Shown here piece after piece: positions 61,177 through 61,184 of a DNA stretch of 61,184 nt (the stretch's first letter is position 1; each line of letters starts with the position of its first letter). Below the pieces are notes generated by a model, which worked only from the letters and a program-made list of their open reading frames with translations, was not told the DNA's origin and made no database searches. Source of the stretch: Dermabacter sp. p3-SID358 (GTDB taxonomy: Bacteria; Actinomycetota; Actinomycetes; Actinomycetales; Dermabacteraceae); the NCBI RefSeq assembly GCF_025147465.1, contig NZ_JALXOZ010000014.1, positions 1-61,184 of the forward strand. Direction: 5' to 3'. Made by a program: the position numbers and the translations under genes.

Positions 61177-61184
61177 CGAAGCGG

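Overview
The window is chromosomal DNA from a high-GC Gram-positive actinobacterium. The evidence is HspR/HAIR control of the dnaK operon, a mycothiol-type nitroreductase beside rpiB and a Nei glycosylase (the same neighbours as Rv2466c-Rv2464c of Mycobacterium tuberculosis), GTG/TTG starts and some apparently leaderless genes. The gene set (surface adhesin, peptidoglycan amino-sugar recycling, creatinine catabolism, selenocysteine genes) would suit a skin or urogenital commensal such as a member of the Dermabacteraceae. That genus-level guess rests on memory and context, not on a search. I saw no insertion sequence, prophage, CRISPR array or rRNA.

Layout. 1-1.7 kb: 5' part of a repetitive secreted surface protein, cut by the window edge. 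2.0-3.5 kb: GH20 hexosaminidase. 3.5-8.0 kb: complete selenocysteine machinery (selD, tRNA-Sec, selA, selB). 8.0-10.0 kb: GlcNAc/glucose-type PTS permease. 10.2-14.7 kb: DUF402 protein and a heterodimeric ABC exporter with one degenerate ATPase. 14.8-18.4 kb: nitroreductase, rpiB, nei, elaA-like and isoaspartyl peptidase genes. 18.5-29.2 kb: a peptidoglycan-sugar recycling locus: binding protein and two permeases, nagZ, anmK, murQ, an RpiR regulator and a secreted DigH-like glycosidase, with a divergent BadF-type sugar kinase. 29.2-33.2 kb: TPP-riboswitch-controlled ECF transporter with two YkoE S-components, a fused A-A-T energising protein and a coupled ankyrin protein. 33.2-42.6 kb: a membrane protein, M13 peptidase, YeiH-type transporter, another membrane protein, ADP-ribosylglycohydrolase and a MacB/FtsX-like ABC system. 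42.8-46.3 kb: trans-sulfuration enzyme plus polar amino-acid (probably cystine) ABC importer. 46.3-51.3 kb: ogt-type methyltransferase and dnaK-grpE-dnaJ-hspR. 51.3-56.0 kb: two GT4 glycosyltransferases flanking a VTT/DedA protein, then an ATP-grasp ligase. 56.3-61.2 kb: creatinase, creatininase, BCCT transporter and IclR regulator.

How the parts fit. The recycling locus encodes almost a whole route from wall fragments to GlcNAc-6-P. An outer glycosidase releases fragments, an ABC importer takes them up (its ATPase is not encoded here), and cytoplasmic NagZ splits GlcNAc from (anhydro)MurNAc. AnmK and the BadF kinase then make MurNAc-6-P, and MurQ removes lactate. The GH20 enzyme and PTS permease near the start of the window handle free GlcNAc-type sugars. 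The last locus converts creatinine to creatine and then to sarcosine plus urea; creatinine is abundant in sweat and urine. It is preceded by a dense array of short direct and inverted repeats that probably binds the IclR regulator.

The most interesting items are the recycling locus with both AnmK and a second sugar kinase, the creatinine locus and its repeat array, the two-S-component ECF system fused A-A-T, the ABC exporter whose second subunit has lost its P-loop, the consensus promoter carrying a 19-bp palindrome before the cysteine genes, and the orphan selenocysteine machinery.
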